A DNA stretch of 64,000 nucleotides from JABSOG01 sp965277695 (GTDB taxonomy: Bacteria > Pseudomonadota > Gammaproteobacteria > Enterobacterales > Alteromonadaceae), in NCBI GenBank assembly GCA_965277695.1, contig CBDIDQ010000033.1:371397-435396 (forward strand), written 5' to 3'. Shown in pieces: positions 1 to 8,700 of this stretch. The position numbers were made by a program, and so were the translations under genes. Position 1 is the first letter of the stretch, and each line of letters begins with the position of its first letter. Under the pieces are notes generated by a model. It was given only the letters and a program-made list of their open reading frames with translations. It was not told where the DNA came from and searched no databases.

Positions 1-432
1 GAATTTATGCAAGCGGCCATCGATGAGGCCAAAACCGGGTTAGCAGAGGGCGGTATTCCGATTGGTTCTGTGTTGGTCCATCAAGGTAAAATTATTGGCC
101 GTGGCCACAATCGACGGGTGCAAACCGGCAGTCCGACCTTACATGGCGAAATGGATGCACTAGAAAATGCTGGCAGGCAAGCGGCCAGCGTGTATCGCCA
201 GTCAGTGATATATACCACACTTTCTCCGTGCTCAATGTGCACCGGGGCGATTTTATTGTATGGCATCCCCAAAGTTGTTATCGGCGAAAATCACAGCTTT
301 ATGGGCGAAGAAGGGTTACTTAAATCTAAAGGGGTTGAAGTACAAGTGGTTGACGATGAACAATGCAAACAGTTAATGGCAGACTTTATGACTGCCAAAC
401 CTGAGTTGTGGAATGAGGATATTGGGGAATAG
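1..432 (+). CDS. Yeast-type cytosine deaminase (5' end at window edge)
   Basis: Zinc-dependent deaminase of the cytidine/deoxycytidylate deaminase fold, predicted to convert cytosine to uracil in pyrimidine salvage in the cytosol. Counting from the ATG at base 7, the zinc and catalytic set is His46-Gly-Glu48 and Pro74-Cys75-Ser-Met-Cys78. The segments after it, including GIPKVVIGEN and the C-terminal NEDIGE, resemble the fungal Fcy1 type rather than bacterial CodA or TadA. The frame is open to base 1, with Glu-Phe before the Met. Homologues as I recall them begin a few residues earlier, so the true start probably lies just outside the window. The stop is followed directly by a heptanucleotide array. 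The family call is firm; the substrate is inferred from similarity. Confidence 0.85.
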   Translation, partial: EFMQAAIDEAKTGLAEGGIPIGSVLVHQGKIIGRGHNRRVQTGSPTLHGEMDALENAGRQAASVYRQSVIYTTLSPCSMCTGAILLYGIPKVVIGENHSFMGEEGLLKSKGVEVQVVDDEQCKQLMADFMTAKPELWNEDIGE

Positions 433-436
433 TTCG

Positions 437-484
437 CAATTAACAATTAACAATTAACAATTAACAATTAACAATTAACAATTA
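437..484. repeat. Heptanucleotide tandem array (CAATTAA)n
   Basis: About seven head-to-tail copies of CAATTAA begin five bases after the deaminase stop codon. Degenerate versions of the same AT-rich unit recur at 646-666, 17221-17258 and 38917-38944, each time next to a gene end or another dispersed repeat. Copy number probably varies by slippage. Confidence 0.9.
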
Positions 485-487
485 GGA

Positions 488-646
488 TCCGACCATATAG
501 AGCAATTTAAGGTTACAGTTATCCTCAACATTCACGAGGTTGAAACCTCGTCTACGGCAGAGCTGGTACGCCGTAGACGCGAATTCACCGAAGTGTCGGA
601 CCATCGCGTTTTTTGATTATCAACTGCTACCCTGTTTGATTGGTGC
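488..646. repeat. Dispersed palindromic element R1, copy A
   Basis: Element of about 160 bp beginning TCCGACCATATAGAGCA and ending CCCTGTTTGATTGGTGC. A close copy lies at 19597-19741, and the core recurs at 47367-47410. The core has two adjacent hairpins: CGAGGTT-GA-AACCTCG, then GTCTACGGC (550-558) and GCCGTAGAC (570-578) with an 11-nt loop. Copy A carries about 15 extra bases near 590-605 relative to copy B. No coding capacity is evident. The look is that of a REP/MITE-like element. Confidence 0.85.
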
Positions 647-666
647 CCAATTAACAATTAATTGGG

Positions 667-1770
667 CTAATTTGGTGAAGACATTGCTTTGAGCAACAAC
701 GCAGAGATATCAGCGCCGACTTTCAAGGTGGTATGAGGTTCGTTACTCGGTTGTTGTGAGGTATTCAAAAATGGCGCTATCTCCATCATATCGGCTCCAG
801 TGATGGCAAAATTGTCAGCCAGCATCTGAATAATCACTAAAGCATCATCTGGGCTCATGCCGCCGCTTTCTGGAGTGCCAGTGGCAGCGGCGAATTCGGC
901 GTCGATAGCGTCGATATCAAAACTCACATAAAGCTCGTCAACATCGTCTTGCTGCAACTGCTTGATGATATCTACGGCAATAGCCGATGCCCCTTTCTCT
1001 TTGACATCCTGCGCCCAGTGTTGCACTACGCCAAAAGTGTCTTGCCAGTGTTCTTTGGGCTTGCCGGTAGAGCGAATACCAATTTGAATCAAGTGGTTAG
1101 GCGCAGGTAAGTCTTCAAGTACGTGGGTGCACCAAGAGCCAAAACACAGGTCAATGCCTAAACGTTCAACCAATAAATCGGTGTGTGCATCAAAGTGGAT
1201 CAATGCCACTTTTTTGCCTTGGGCCTTTTTCGCCTGTAAATAAGCTTTGGTCAGCGGATAGCTGGTGGAATGATCGCCGCCGATACCAAACAGACCTTTG
1301 TCAGGAAAGTTTTGATAAAATTCGCGGGCAACATCTTCGGTGATCGACAGCGGAGAGACGGAATAAGTGCTGTTTGGGTCTTGATATAAGGCTTTTCTAC
1401 AGTTGCTGATAGTCGCTTGGTTGAGGTATTTATCATGCAATAAGTGCGGAATGATGCGGATATCACCCAAGTCAAAGGTATCCAGCTCAGGATGCAGTTC
1501 TAACAAGCTGTTACGTAAAAATAACGGACCCCAGTTTGCTCCGCGAAGAATACCGCCACCACAGTCTGAACTGACCCCTAATATGACTGCTTTACCAGCA
1601 TTGGGCAGGGTATCGAGCAGGGTTTTCCATAATCCGTCGATATTTTCAGTGGTGCCATATAAGGCTTGATGTAACCGGGTTTTACGTTCTTTACCGGTGT
1701 TGACGGTGAATACGCCATTGCCCGGTGGGCATAAACACGCTGCTAATGTTGTTTTAAATTGTGGCCACAT
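667..1770 (-). CDS. Arginase/agmatinase/formiminoglutamase family ureohydrolase
   Basis: Binuclear-manganese ureohydrolase of 367 aa, predicted to hydrolyse a guanidino or formimino group (arginine, agmatine or formiminoglutamate type substrates) in the cytosol. The metal-binding motifs are present in order: GGDHS at residues 164-168, DAHTD at 194-198 and SFDIDAID at about 283-290. The N-terminal 60 residues are longer than in typical SpeB or HutG. No hut, arginine or polyamine gene lies beside it, so the substrate cannot be assigned. The stop codon abuts a 9-bp AT-rich hairpin (646-666). Similarity to the formimidoylglutamase branch is possible but unproven. Confidence 0.8.
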   Translation of the reverse strand: MWPQFKTTLAACLCPPGNGVFTVNTGKERKTRLHQALYGTTENIDGLWKTLLDTLPNAGKAVILGVSSDCGGGILRGANWGPLFLRNSLLELHPELDTFDLGDIRIIPHLLHDKYLNQATISNCRKALYQDPNSTYSVSPLSITEDVAREFYQNFPDKGLFGIGGDHSTSYPLTKAYLQAKKAQGKKVALIHFDAHTDLLVERLGIDLCFGSWCTHVLEDLPAPNHLIQIGIRSTGKPKEHWQDTFGVVQHWAQDVKEKGASAIAVDIIKQLQQDDVDELYVSFDIDAIDAEFAAATGTPESGGMSPDDALVIIQMLADNFAITGADMMEIAPFLNTSQQPSNEPHTTLKVGADISALLLKAMSSPN

Positions 1771-1817
1771 AATTACTCTCTATATCATTTTCTATAATCG
1801 TGCTTTGTTTGTCACTG

Positions 1818-3230
1818 CTAGAACAAGTCTAGCAAACTATTGATGGGGAACTGCCCGGCAATGCCAAACTCTTGGCGTAGCTGGTGCTGCATTTGATATT
1901 CGGTGCGCTGATCAACACCGCTGCCATCAGATAAGCCATAGCCTACCCAGGCTTCCATTTTGTCATCGACGCCAACCGTCTGGTTGGCACTGTGTTTGAG
2001 GTTTTCGGCGTACTGCTTGGCGTGATCGGCAATGGCTTGTTCGGCTTGCTTACGAGCTTGCTGGTAAAGCTGCTGAGTGAGCTTTTTATCACTGATCAAC
2101 GCCAGTGGATCAAATTCTCGCTTAATACGCGGATGCTCATCATGAGTTTCATCACTAAAGCTGGTGGTGACGTTTTTTGACTTTGCGGGCTGATCATTAA
2201 ATGTCATCGTCACTCTGGTACTGGCGGTACGGGTCATTTCGTCAACTTCATAATGATAATCACTCAGTACATCCTGTTTGGCTGTGGGAGACAGGTAAGA
2301 CAACTTGTCGAGATGCTGGCTTAAACCCTCTTGGCTGTTATGCAGCTTTTTGTCGATTGAATCGAATGCCTTGGCGTCTTTGTCGTAATATCTGTGTGAC
2401 TGGTTGAGTGCTTGCTGATAATGATCAACATTTCGCTGTAGGCGTGAATATTCTGGGCTAGCAGCAGTGCTTTGTTGTAAGCGTAATTTGGCTATTTCGA
2501 GGTCTTTTCGCAGTAAATCACTCTCTCTTTGCCGACTTTTGAGTATTTGACTCTGGTGATCAAGCTCATTGCTTAACTGTTCAATCCGGTCTCTATCTTC
2601 GCCGATATCCTGTTGCAGATGAATGAAATCTGGGTTTGGTACCGTAACTACGCCACTGACGTATTGCTCTTTTCTCTCCATGGTTTTTTTGCTGCTATCA
2701 AAAGTGGGTTGTCCATGTGATATTGTCACGCTGAATTCGTTGGCGTTGGTTTTGTTGACTGTTTTGATCACTTTCACGCCTTTGAGTGAGCGGCCCAAAT
2801 TCGCCCCGAGTGTGGTGGGAGAGTTGACGGCGATTTTGTAGCGGTATTGATTGCTTAGCTGTTGGTGGAGTTGTTTATATTGGTTTAAGGCGTAGGAGTC
2901 ACGACGCAGTTGTGCGACCTTGCCAAATAGTAACAAGGCCCTGCCGTGGTGTTTGTCTTGTTTGGCGGCTTTTGCCTGTTTGAACAGCTTATCAAGCCAG
3001 TTATCGAGTTTGCGTTGGGCACTATCGAGTTTGAGTTGGGTCACCCGGTCATCGGGTTTTAATGCTAGCGCTTGGCGATATTGGCTTACTGCTTGTTCAT
3101 AACGGCCTTCACGATTAAAGTCTTCACCAGCATCAATGAGTTTTTTGTGGGCACAGCCGCTGAGCAATAATGTGCTTAACAATAGCAATAACAATGACGA
3201 AGAGAACTTGAGGGACCTAGTGTAATGCAT
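1818..3230 (-). CDS. TPR-containing lipoprotein, function unknown
   Basis: Protein of 470 aa with a lipoprotein signal peptide: a long Leu run, then lipobox LLSGC with Cys26 as the lipidated residue. A TPR-like helical pair follows (about residues 28-75, including a YEQAVSQYRQALALKPDD segment). Next come a middle domain of mixed strands and a long charged coiled-coil stretch around residues 205-300. It is probably membrane-anchored and facing the periplasm. It stands alone between the ureohydrolase (46 bp away) and a divergent acetyltransferase. I do not recognise a named family beyond the TPR. No function is proposed. Confidence 0.75.
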   Translation of the reverse strand: MHYTRSLKFSSSLLLLLLSTLLLSGCAHKKLIDAGEDFNREGRYEQAVSQYRQALALKPDDRVTQLKLDSAQRKLDNWLDKLFKQAKAAKQDKHHGRALLLFGKVAQLRRDSYALNQYKQLHQQLSNQYRYKIAVNSPTTLGANLGRSLKGVKVIKTVNKTNANEFSVTISHGQPTFDSSKKTMERKEQYVSGVVTVPNPDFIHLQQDIGEDRDRIEQLSNELDHQSQILKSRQRESDLLRKDLEIAKLRLQQSTAASPEYSRLQRNVDHYQQALNQSHRYYDKDAKAFDSIDKKLHNSQEGLSQHLDKLSYLSPTAKQDVLSDYHYEVDEMTRTASTRVTMTFNDQPAKSKNVTTSFSDETHDEHPRIKREFDPLALISDKKLTQQLYQQARKQAEQAIADHAKQYAENLKHSANQTVGVDDKMEAWVGYGLSDGSGVDQRTEYQMQHQLRQEFGIAGQFPINSLLDLF

Positions 3231-3376
3231 GAATGGCTCCGTGATGATGCTCTGGCAGAATAAAGTTAGCAGTATAAGAATAGTAGCTGAATGGTCAATG
3301 AATATTGGCTATTTGCCTGTTAACTCAAGATATTATAGTGAATAATTGCGGTCGTTTATTTTACTAGGCAACTGCT

Positions 3377-3937
3377 ATGACAAACCACCTCAGGTTTACC
3401 GCCCTGAACACCCAACGATTAAAACTCAGAGATTTCACCGCCGCCGATTTGCCTGCATTCACGGCTTATCGCCACGACCCGGCAGTCGCTCGCTATCAGA
3501 GCTGGGAAAGTTATGACATGGATATGGCGCAACAGTTTTTTGCCTTGCAGCAAGCTTTGAGTTTTAACCAGCCTGGCAGCTGGTATCAAATTGCCATTGC
3601 CGATTTACACAGTGATGCGATTTTAGGTGACTGTGTAGTGCATTTTATTGAGGATGACGACCAGCTGGTCGAAATTGGCTTCACCTTAGCCACTGAGCAT
3701 CAGGGGCAGGGTTATGGCAAAGAAGCCATCACAGCCTTGCTTGAGTGCATTTTTAATCAGTTGGGTAAACGCCGAGCCATAGCGGTGACCGACGTGGAAA
3801 ATGCAGGCTCCATTGCCTTACTTGAAGCGCTGGGCTTCAGACAAGAAGCCCATTTTGTTGAAAACGTGCTGTTTAAAGGCTGCTGGGGTAGCGAATATCT
3901 TTATGCCTTGTTGGCTCGGGAGTTTAGGGCTGGCTGA
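3377..3937 (+). CDS. GNAT acetyltransferase, RimJ/RimL-like
   Basis: N-acetyltransferase of 186 aa in the GNAT fold, predicted to move acetyl from acetyl-CoA to an amine of a protein terminus or small molecule. It opens with the RLxLRxFxxxDL pattern of the RimJ/RimL subgroup (residues 14-25). The acetyl-CoA pyrophosphate loop is Gln109-Gly-Gln-Gly-Tyr-Gly114. The segment VENAGSIALLEALGFRQEA near 141-159 is the usual C-terminal signature. It is transcribed away from the TPR lipoprotein gene. The substrate is unknown. Confidence 0.85.
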   Translation: MTNHLRFTALNTQRLKLRDFTAADLPAFTAYRHDPAVARYQSWESYDMDMAQQFFALQQALSFNQPGSWYQIAIADLHSDAILGDCVVHFIEDDDQLVEIGFTLATEHQGQGYGKEAITALLECIFNQLGKRRAIAVTDVENAGSIALLEALGFRQEAHFVENVLFKGCWGSEYLYALLAREFRAG

Positions 3938-3981
3938 TCATCATCCACTTAAGGTTTCTCTTTTGTTAATTATTCAGTATA

Positions 3982-4216
3982 ACTACCGTTATGCGGGTAA
4001 GTGGGCTGTTCAGGTATTTGGAGCGCTTTGTTCTTTACAAGCAAAAACATTCACCACGGAGACACGGAGGCACGGAGAAGCTCAAAAGCAATGATTGTTT
4101 TAAGGTTTTGTTTTTCTTTTGACTTTGTTTTTCTCCGTATCCCCGTGTCTCCGTGGTCAAAAAGTTTTATTTTTAAGAACGAAGGGCTCCAATGACTTGA
4201 AAAACCCGTAAACCCT
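3982..4216. repeat. Long inverted-repeat element R4, copy A
   Basis: Element of about 235 bp from ACTACCGTTATGCGGG to about GTAAACCCT. It fills the gap between the acetyltransferase and rsuA and has a second copy at 14751-14979. Each half carries a CCACGGAGACACGG-type arm matched by its reverse complement in the other half, with further pairing outward (GGAGCGCTTTGTTCTT against AAGAACGAAGSGCTCC). The transcript would fold into one long hairpin. Open frames inside are by-products of the symmetry. Confidence 0.85.
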
Positions 4217-4250
4217 TTGAGGCATTTATAATTATTCATTTTACTAAGCT

Positions 4251-4943
4251 TTACCGCTTAAAATCCGCTTCTTCATCGGTTAAATAACGCCACTCGCCTG
4301 GGGCCAAATCATGGTCCAGTTCGATGTTACCGACAGATTCGCGATGAAGATCAACAACCTTGTTGCCTATGGCGGCGAACATGCGTTTAACTTGATGGTA
4401 TTTGCCTTCATGAATGGTTAATAATACTTCATGTTCGCTGAGAATTTCCAATTCGGCGGGGCGGGTTAAACCCTTTTCGTTATTGAGTTGGATTCCCTCG
4501 GCAAATAAAGCGATAGCACTGGTTTCAACCGGGTTGAGTAAACCGACACGATAACGTTTGCGGCATTCTTTTTTCGGTGAAGTGATGGTGTGGGACCATT
4601 GGCCATCGTCGGTGATCAGCACTAAACCTGTGGTATCAACGTCTAAACGTCCGGCAACGTGGAGAATATCTCGTTTTTCAATATCGAGCAGGTTCAAGAC
4701 ACTGGGATGGGCTTCGTCAACATTAGAGCAGATGTAATTAACCGGTTTATGCAACATGATATAGCGATCAGTGAGCAAACTTAACAAACGCTGGCCGTGA
4801 TGTACTTTGTCGCTGTCTTTTATCTTGGTTGCCGGGTTGGTGACGACTTCACCATTAACACTGACTTGGCCTTTGCCGATGGCACGTTTGGCGCTAATTC
4901 GGCTGATTTCAGTACAGCTACAAAGGTATTTATCTAATCTCAT
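4251..4943 (-). CDS. rsuA: 16S rRNA pseudouridine(516) synthase
   Basis: RsuA-type pseudouridine synthase of 230 aa acting on 16S rRNA in the small subunit. An S4 RNA-binding domain lies at residues 1-45 (MRLDKYLCSC, then AKRAIGKGQVSVNG). The catalytic domain has motif GRLDVDTTGLVL with Asp101 as catalytic residue, and the C-terminal motif GKYHQVKRMFAAIGNKVVDLHR near 179-200. Length matches the E. coli enzyme. The upstream acyltransferase gene ends 4 bp before this start on the same strand, so the two are probably co-transcribed. Confidence 0.93.
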   Translation of the reverse strand: MRLDKYLCSCTEISRISAKRAIGKGQVSVNGEVVTNPATKIKDSDKVHHGQRLLSLLTDRYIMLHKPVNYICSNVDEAHPSVLNLLDIEKRDILHVAGRLDVDTTGLVLITDDGQWSHTITSPKKECRKRYRVGLLNPVETSAIALFAEGIQLNNEKGLTRPAELEILSEHEVLLTIHEGKYHQVKRMFAAIGNKVVDLHRESVGNIELDHDLAPGEWRYLTDEEADFKR

Positions 4944-4947
4944 GGGG

Positions 4948-6171
4948 TTACTTCTCTTTAGCTGTTTCTTTGCTCATCTCTGTAGAGGCTTCTTTCGAGG
5001 CTTCTTTCGAGAATACGGGATTGGCGTACATGGTCAATAACCAGCGTTGTTGGGCTTGATTGAGCTGGGCTAATCGTTGATCAAGTGTGCTGCTGGTTTT
5101 TTTGTCAATTTTTTCGCCTGCACTTTTGCTTGCACTTTTGCCTGCACTTTTGCCTGCACTTTTGCCTGCACTTTCGCCTGTATTAGCCGTTTGTCCATTT
5201 AATCTGGCATGAGCGAGTAAGTTACTGTCATAAAGTCGGTAGTTGGCGATGATTTGTTGATCAATCGCAGCGGCAATGGCTTTACTGTCGGCAAATTCAC
5301 CGATTAAAGGTTGACCAAATGCGACATGCACCCGGCCCTTATGGCCAAGAATGCCCTGGGTAATGCTGCGAATATCTTCGTCTTCAGCTTTTTGGTAGCT
5401 GCCAGTGGCTTCAATGGCGGCAAGCTCTTTGGCTTTGTCGATATCACAGGGGTCGAACTCATAGGCGATGGATACCGGTACAATATTGAGTTGCTGAATA
5501 TATTGGTTTAATGGTTGGGTTTTATCTTTGTTGAGCAATAACATCGAGATCAACGCCGAATTGGTTTTATCAAGGCCGTCTTTGGCTCGACCTTCGCGTT
5601 GGGCGATCCAGACATGCTGTTGATTATCACAAAGGGTATATTGCACATAAGCTGAGAGCTTTTTCGACGCCGTTAACATCGCTCTTTTGGTTTTTTCTGA
5701 ACGTTTGACGATAAAGCTTTTGTTTAGCCGCATTACGTCGGAGATCCACGGTTTACTCAGCAGGTTATCGCCGATGGCAATTTCTACGGTGCTAAAGCCA
5801 TTTTCATGTAGCGCGACGTTTAACAGCGCTGGATCAAGGGCGATATCCCGATGGTTACTAATAAACAGGGTGGGTTTGCTCATATCGAGTTTATCAAGGC
5901 CGCTGTGGCTGAAGCCATCGGTGCTGCGTTTGATCAGTCGATACATGTATTTAGCCGCTTCGAGCTGAATATCGTGCACGTTGGTGAATTTTTGCGTACG
6001 TTTGGCTAATGATCGCTTAATCAGCCAGCGACTCAAGCCGGGCAGGATTTTGGTGAGTCCCGGCATTACGAAAATCGCAATAGAAGTTTGAAACTCTTTG
6101 TTATTTACCAGGTTTTCAATCACGCTGGCTACTTCGTCATCACGATAGGGTCGAATATCACTGAACATCAA
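4948..6171 (-). CDS. PlsC-like acyltransferase with variable repeat tail
   Basis: Protein of 407 aa related to glycerolipid acyltransferases, predicted to transfer acyl chains in phospholipid or lipid-A-type metabolism at the inner membrane. The substrate-site motif is SNHRDIALDP (105-114), where the His-to-Asp spacing is five rather than the canonical four. A REGRAKDG motif follows, in place of the usual EGTRS-like block. The C-terminus is low-complexity: five 12-bp units (5116-5175) encode SAGK-type tetrapeptides, and two 12-bp units (4987-5010) encode KEAS. These tails are Lys/Ala/Ser-rich and probably unstructured. The gene lies directly upstream of rsuA. The enzymatic class is likely; the substrate is unknown. 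Confidence 0.75.
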   Translation of the reverse strand: MMFSDIRPYRDDEVASVIENLVNNKEFQTSIAIFVMPGLTKILPGLSRWLIKRSLAKRTQKFTNVHDIQLEAAKYMYRLIKRSTDGFSHSGLDKLDMSKPTLFISNHRDIALDPALLNVALHENGFSTVEIAIGDNLLSKPWISDVMRLNKSFIVKRSEKTKRAMLTASKKLSAYVQYTLCDNQQHVWIAQREGRAKDGLDKTNSALISMLLLNKDKTQPLNQYIQQLNIVPVSIAYEFDPCDIDKAKELAAIEATGSYQKAEDEDIRSITQGILGHKGRVHVAFGQPLIGEFADSKAIAAAIDQQIIANYRLYDSNLLAHARLNGQTANTGESAGKSAGKSAGKSASKSAGEKIDKKTSSTLDQRLAQLNQAQQRWLLTMYANPVFSKEASKEASTEMSKETAKEK

Positions 6172-6296
6172 TAAGGCTCTGGTGTTAGGAGAGTGGGAAA
6201 AAGGGCGGTTAGTATAACCGGATTTTGGCTGATTGCCAAAATGTCATGGTCACCACCGCGCTTCTGCTGTGCTTCTGTTGTGTTTTGGCTGAGTGC

Positions 6297-7049
6297 TCAC
6301 TGTGGTTTTTTAAAGCGCATCAGCAAACGTTCATGGCGACGGGGTTTGCTTAAAAAGCGCCAGTGGGCTTTGAGATTATCTTTGGGGTTGTGATACAAAT
6401 CACTGTTGGCATCAAAGACAAAACCGGCTTGTTCGAACTCATGTCTGACTAGTTCAGGGTCGATTCGATGCAGTTGTGGGTTGTATTTTAAACCGGAGCC
6501 TTTTACGGCGGCATTGTCAGCAACGATGATGGTGCCGCCGGGTTTGAGCATAGTGAGCATATCTTTGAGCATGGATTGACGGTCGATGCGATCATTTAAG
6601 GCTAAATCGTGGTAGGTAAACATCATCACTACGGCATCAACTTGACCATTTTTCAAACCCGCTTTAGCCGCTCTTTCAGGGATTTGATAGATCAAACCGC
6701 GCTCAAGGGCGCTGACTTGGGGGAGGCGATTATTGGCAATGCGCGAAGGGCTTAATCCTTCGGCAAAAACTTTACCGCTTGCGCCAACGGCACGAGCCAG
6801 CAATTCGGTGGTGTAGCCACCACCAGCACCTTGTTCAAATACCACCATGCCGGGTTTTAATTGCATAAATTTTAATAACGCCAGTGGTAAACGCCCGGCA
6901 TCTCTGGGTAAATCAGCAGCGGGACGGTTTTTGTTATTGACGGCTTGCTGGTAGTCATTGTCGGGTGTGGCAATTGCTTTGTTTGGGATATTGGTGAGCA
7001 AGAATGCCGCACCGAGGGCCAAAAATAAACCAATGATAATTTGTCGCAT
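6297..7049 (-). CDS. Exported class I SAM-dependent methyltransferase-like protein
   Basis: Protein of 250 aa with a clear N-terminal signal peptide (MRQIIIGLFLALGAAFLLTN, then KAIA before TPD). A Rossmann methyltransferase domain follows, with motif I FEQGAGGGY at 71-79, an acidic position near FAEGLSPS, and a post-motif block MLKPGGTIIVAD. It is therefore predicted to lie outside the cytoplasm, where SAM is not normally expected. Either the leader is a membrane anchor with a cytoplasmic domain or the fold serves another purpose. It faces the divergent cyclophilin gene. The fold call is firm; location and substrate are inferred. Confidence 0.8.
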   Translation of the reverse strand: MRQIIIGLFLALGAAFLLTNIPNKAIATPDNDYQQAVNNKNRPAADLPRDAGRLPLALLKFMQLKPGMVVFEQGAGGGYTTELLARAVGASGKVFAEGLSPSRIANNRLPQVSALERGLIYQIPERAAKAGLKNGQVDAVVMMFTYHDLALNDRIDRQSMLKDMLTMLKPGGTIIVADNAAVKGSGLKYNPQLHRIDPELVRHEFEQAGFVFDANSDLYHNPKDNLKAHWRFLSKPRRHERLLMRFKKPQ

Positions 7050-7299
7050 GGTGAAAGTTTCCTGTAGAGGGTAAAGGTTAGTTGTATTGGCACGGCAATA
7101 AATTTCAGACAGTATAGCGAGTTTTTACCTTCCCGGCACAGTCAAAACTTGGTTTATTCCACCGAGCCTGTTGGCATTCAGTGCCCGTTTGTCTTTGTTA
7201 TGCTCTATTTCATCCTGCTGCTGGTTGTTTTTTATTAGGTGCTGGTTTATTCTCTCGGGCCTTAAAAATAAACCTACAACAAACAATAGCGAACTCATC

Positions 7300-8094
7300 A
7301 TGAAATTTAACAACACTTTACTGGCTGGTGCTCTATGTACTAGTCTTTTGTCCTGGTCTCAGTTTGCTGGTGCAACTATCGTCGAAATTGACACTTCTTT
7401 GGGACCCATTCAGATTAATCTTTATGATGACACCACCGAGGAAACGGTCGCTAACTTCATCAATTATGTCAATTCGGGTGATTATACTAACTCAATTATT
7501 CATCGTTCTATCCCCAATTTTGTTATTCAGGGCGGCGGATTTGTTTATAATTTTACCACCACATTAGATGTTGTACCGACCAATGCTGCGGTGGTAAATG
7601 AGCCTGTTTATTCTAATGTTCGTGGCACCATTGCCATGGCAAAATTGCCTAACCTGGCTGATAGTGCCACCAGCCAATTTTTTATTAATACTCATGATAA
7701 TCTGGTTGATGTCACCGGTGGCGCTAACTTGGATGCAAGTAATTCAGGTTTCACTGTATTTGGCCAGGTGATTGGCGATGGCATGACAGTTGTTGATGCA
7801 ATTGCGGCATTACCGACTACATCTGCTGACTTGCCATTGAGAAATAACCCAACCAATGGGACCACATTGACAGAAGATCATTATGTGATCATCAATGGTG
7901 TTGAAATCATTGATGCCGCTACTGATACCGCAATAGGTCTAACTCGTCCGCTAACCACAAGAGACACCAGCACAGGCGGTAGTGGTGGCGGCGGTGGTAC
8001 CAACACTGGTGGCGGTTCATCTGGTGGTCACTTTGGTATTTTCGGTTTGCTGATGCTTGGCGCAGCGGCTGTACGTCGGGTTATTGCGCGTTAG
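7300..8094 (+). CDS. Cyclophilin-type peptidyl-prolyl isomerase with GlyGly-CTERM anchor
   Basis: Secreted proline isomerase. The start chosen is the ATG at 7300, which gives a good signal peptide (MKFNNTLLAGALCTSLLSWS, cleavage near AGA-TIV) and 264 aa; the frame is open further upstream without a leader. The cyclophilin core shows IIHRSIPNFVIQGGG and SQFFIN. After a Gly/Ser/Thr-rich linker the protein ends in GGHFGIFGLLMLGAAAVRR, the GlyGly-CTERM pattern of Gly motif, hydrophobic helix and Arg-rich end that rhombosortase processes in other Gammaproteobacteria. It is predicted to act at the cell surface or to be released. The stop is followed at once by an R2 palindrome. Confidence 0.88.
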   Translation: MKFNNTLLAGALCTSLLSWSQFAGATIVEIDTSLGPIQINLYDDTTEETVANFINYVNSGDYTNSIIHRSIPNFVIQGGGFVYNFTTTLDVVPTNAAVVNEPVYSNVRGTIAMAKLPNLADSATSQFFINTHDNLVDVTGGANLDASNSGFTVFGQVIGDGMTVVDAIAALPTTSADLPLRNNPTNGTTLTEDHYVIINGVEIIDAATDTAIGLTRPLTTRDTSTGGSGGGGGTNTGGGSSGGHFGIFGLLMLGAAAVRRVIAR

Positions 8095-8099
8095 GTTGG

Positions 8100-8226
8100 T
8101 AGGAACGAGCTCCAGCTCGTGAAAGCGAGCCTTGGCGAGCGTAACCCACCGTCACCACCAGCCTTTAGTTATTCTATCGCTGGTGGTTTTGGATGAATTC
8201 CATCACGAGCTGGAGCTCGTTCTTAC
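8100..8226. repeat. Palindromic element R2, inverted pair
   Basis: Two outward-matching copies of a 23-bp palindrome with core AACGAGCTCCAGCTCGT (8100-8122, plus) and its reverse complement (8203-8225), separated by 80 bp that hold a smaller hairpin (CACCACCAGC against GCTGGTGGT). Single copies recur at 47330-47352 and 60747-60769. The right copy overlaps the end of the minus-strand gene next to it and encodes its last residues. Confidence 0.88.
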
Positions 8227-8667
8227 TTGACGAAACAGCGTCCAAATAAACCCTAGATGAAAAAACACAATGATAAACAGCATCATGATAAATGAGCTGA
8301 GGGTTTGTTTGAGGATATGCCATTCGTTTTGGCTGTTTTCCATCATTTTACGGTTGGTTTGCAGCAAGTTTGTCAGTGCTTCCCGGTCGATACTCATTTG
8401 CGATGACAACCTGTCGACGGTTTGTTCAATTTGAGCTATTTCATTACTAATTTCGCGAAGTTCGTCGATTTTTATCTCACTATAGCGGCTTAATAGCCAA
8501 TAACTGCACGCACAAAATAATAGTAAGGTGACGGATGAAATCACCACGGTAAAAATGTCAATTTTCTTCATAGCACTTTTGTTGGTAGCACTCTTGTTGG
8601 TAGTACTCTTGTTGGTAGTAATAAGCTTATCTCCTTTGGTTGAGCACAGTTTTGTAGGGGCACACAT
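8203..8667 (-). CDS. Small two-TM protein with coiled coil, function unknown
   Basis: Protein of 154 aa. The start at 8667 has a Shine-Dalgarno GAGG at suitable spacing (CTTGAGGATCG before the ATG). A Met-Lys-Lys start at 8570 is possible but has no visible ribosome site. A Thr/Asn/Lys/Ser/Ala pentapeptide repeat (three 15-bp units, 8571-8615) precedes TM helix 1 (about 37-60). A coiled-coil segment then contains ISNEIAQIEQTVDRLSSQM, and TM helix 2 lies near 125-145. The last residues RTSSSS and the stop come from an R2 palindrome, so the native C-terminus was probably replaced. No family recognised. Confidence 0.6.
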   Translation of the reverse strand: MCAPTKLCSTKGDKLITTNKSTTNKSATNKSAMKKIDIFTVVISSVTLLLFCACSYWLLSRYSEIKIDELREISNEIAQIEQTVDRLSSQMSIDREALTNLLQTNRKMMENSQNEWHILKQTLSSFIMMLFIIVFFHLGFIWTLFRQVRTSSSS

Positions 8668-8700
8668 CGATCCTCAAGTATGCCCGATTATGAATGCAGC

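Noticed and set aside
4001..4239. Open frames on both strands within the R4 repeat
   Set aside because: They arise from the symmetric repeat, recur in the second copy with frame breaks, and have no ribosome site.
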